From NCBI GenBank assembly GCA_945866285.1, contig CAMBHC010000024.1, positions 1 through 14,760 of the forward strand: a DNA stretch of 14,760 nucleotides, written 5' to 3'. The position numbers and the translations under genes are program-made. The notes below the pieces were generated by a model. It saw only the letters and a list, made by a program, of their open reading frames with translations, was not told where the DNA came from and searched no databases. Position 1 is the stretch's first letter. Each line of letters begins with the position of its first letter. Source of the DNA: Candidatus Sulfopaludibacter sp. SbA3. GTDB taxonomy: Bacteria; Acidobacteriota; Vicinamibacteria; Vicinamibacterales; UBA2999. This document shows, piece after piece, positions 14,742 through 14,760 of the stretch.

Positions 14742-14760
14742 CGCGTCACCGCGAACCTCA

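Noticed and set aside
1..14760. CRISPR array, tRNA/rRNA, insertion sequence, prophage or defence genes
   Set aside because: I saw no regularly spaced repeats, no cloverleaf-like or rRNA sequence, and no transposase, integrase or toxin-antitoxin motifs on either strand.

Overview
The window is a GC-rich (clearly above 60 percent by eye), densely coded bacterial segment in which all eleven supported genes lie on the + strand. The gene content suggests a Gram-negative, probably Acidobacteriota (Vicinamibacteria-like) genome. The clues are a large TonB-dependent receptor with an N-terminal carboxypeptidase-regulatory-like domain, a secreted HEAT-repeat/cyclophilin fusion, weak or missing Shine-Dalgarno sequences and high GC. 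The lineage is an inference, because no rRNA or marker gene is present.

Block 1 (1-7097) is a tightly packed run of five genes with junctions of 5, 4, 0 and -4 bases: the 3' part of a beta-CASP metallo-beta-lactamase-fold RNase, a cytosolic M49 dipeptidyl peptidase III, a secreted HEAT-cyclophilin protein, a fold-type I aminotransferase and a GH77 4-alpha-glucanotransferase. It looks like one transcription unit of housekeeping and catabolic enzymes (RNA turnover, peptide turnover, protein folding, amino-group transfer, maltodextrin metabolism). The products do not form one obvious pathway.

A 149-bp spacer (7098-7246) holds a near-perfect hairpin, a second imperfect inverted repeat and a degenerate CCACGAAGG-type stretch. 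It looks like a dispersed-repeat remnant.

Block 2 (7247-10758) holds three closely linked genes: an ENPP-type phosphodiesterase/pyrophosphatase that is probably a lipoprotein, an MFS transporter of the metabolite:H+ symporter type, and an aldo/keto reductase that overlaps the transporter by 4 bases. A plausible theme is cleavage of an external phosphoester substrate, uptake and reduction of a small metabolite, but the substrates are unknown.

Block 3 (10794-14741) encodes a small multi-span membrane protein, possibly expressed from a leaderless transcript, then a TonB-dependent receptor with a good Shine-Dalgarno and an AT-rich leader. A seven-helix membrane protein follows, its ATG directly abutting the receptor's stop. 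The receptor plus the two unrecognised membrane proteins form the least explained part of the window. I see no CRISPR array, tRNA, rRNA, insertion sequence, phage gene or defence system. Most of the window looks ordinary.
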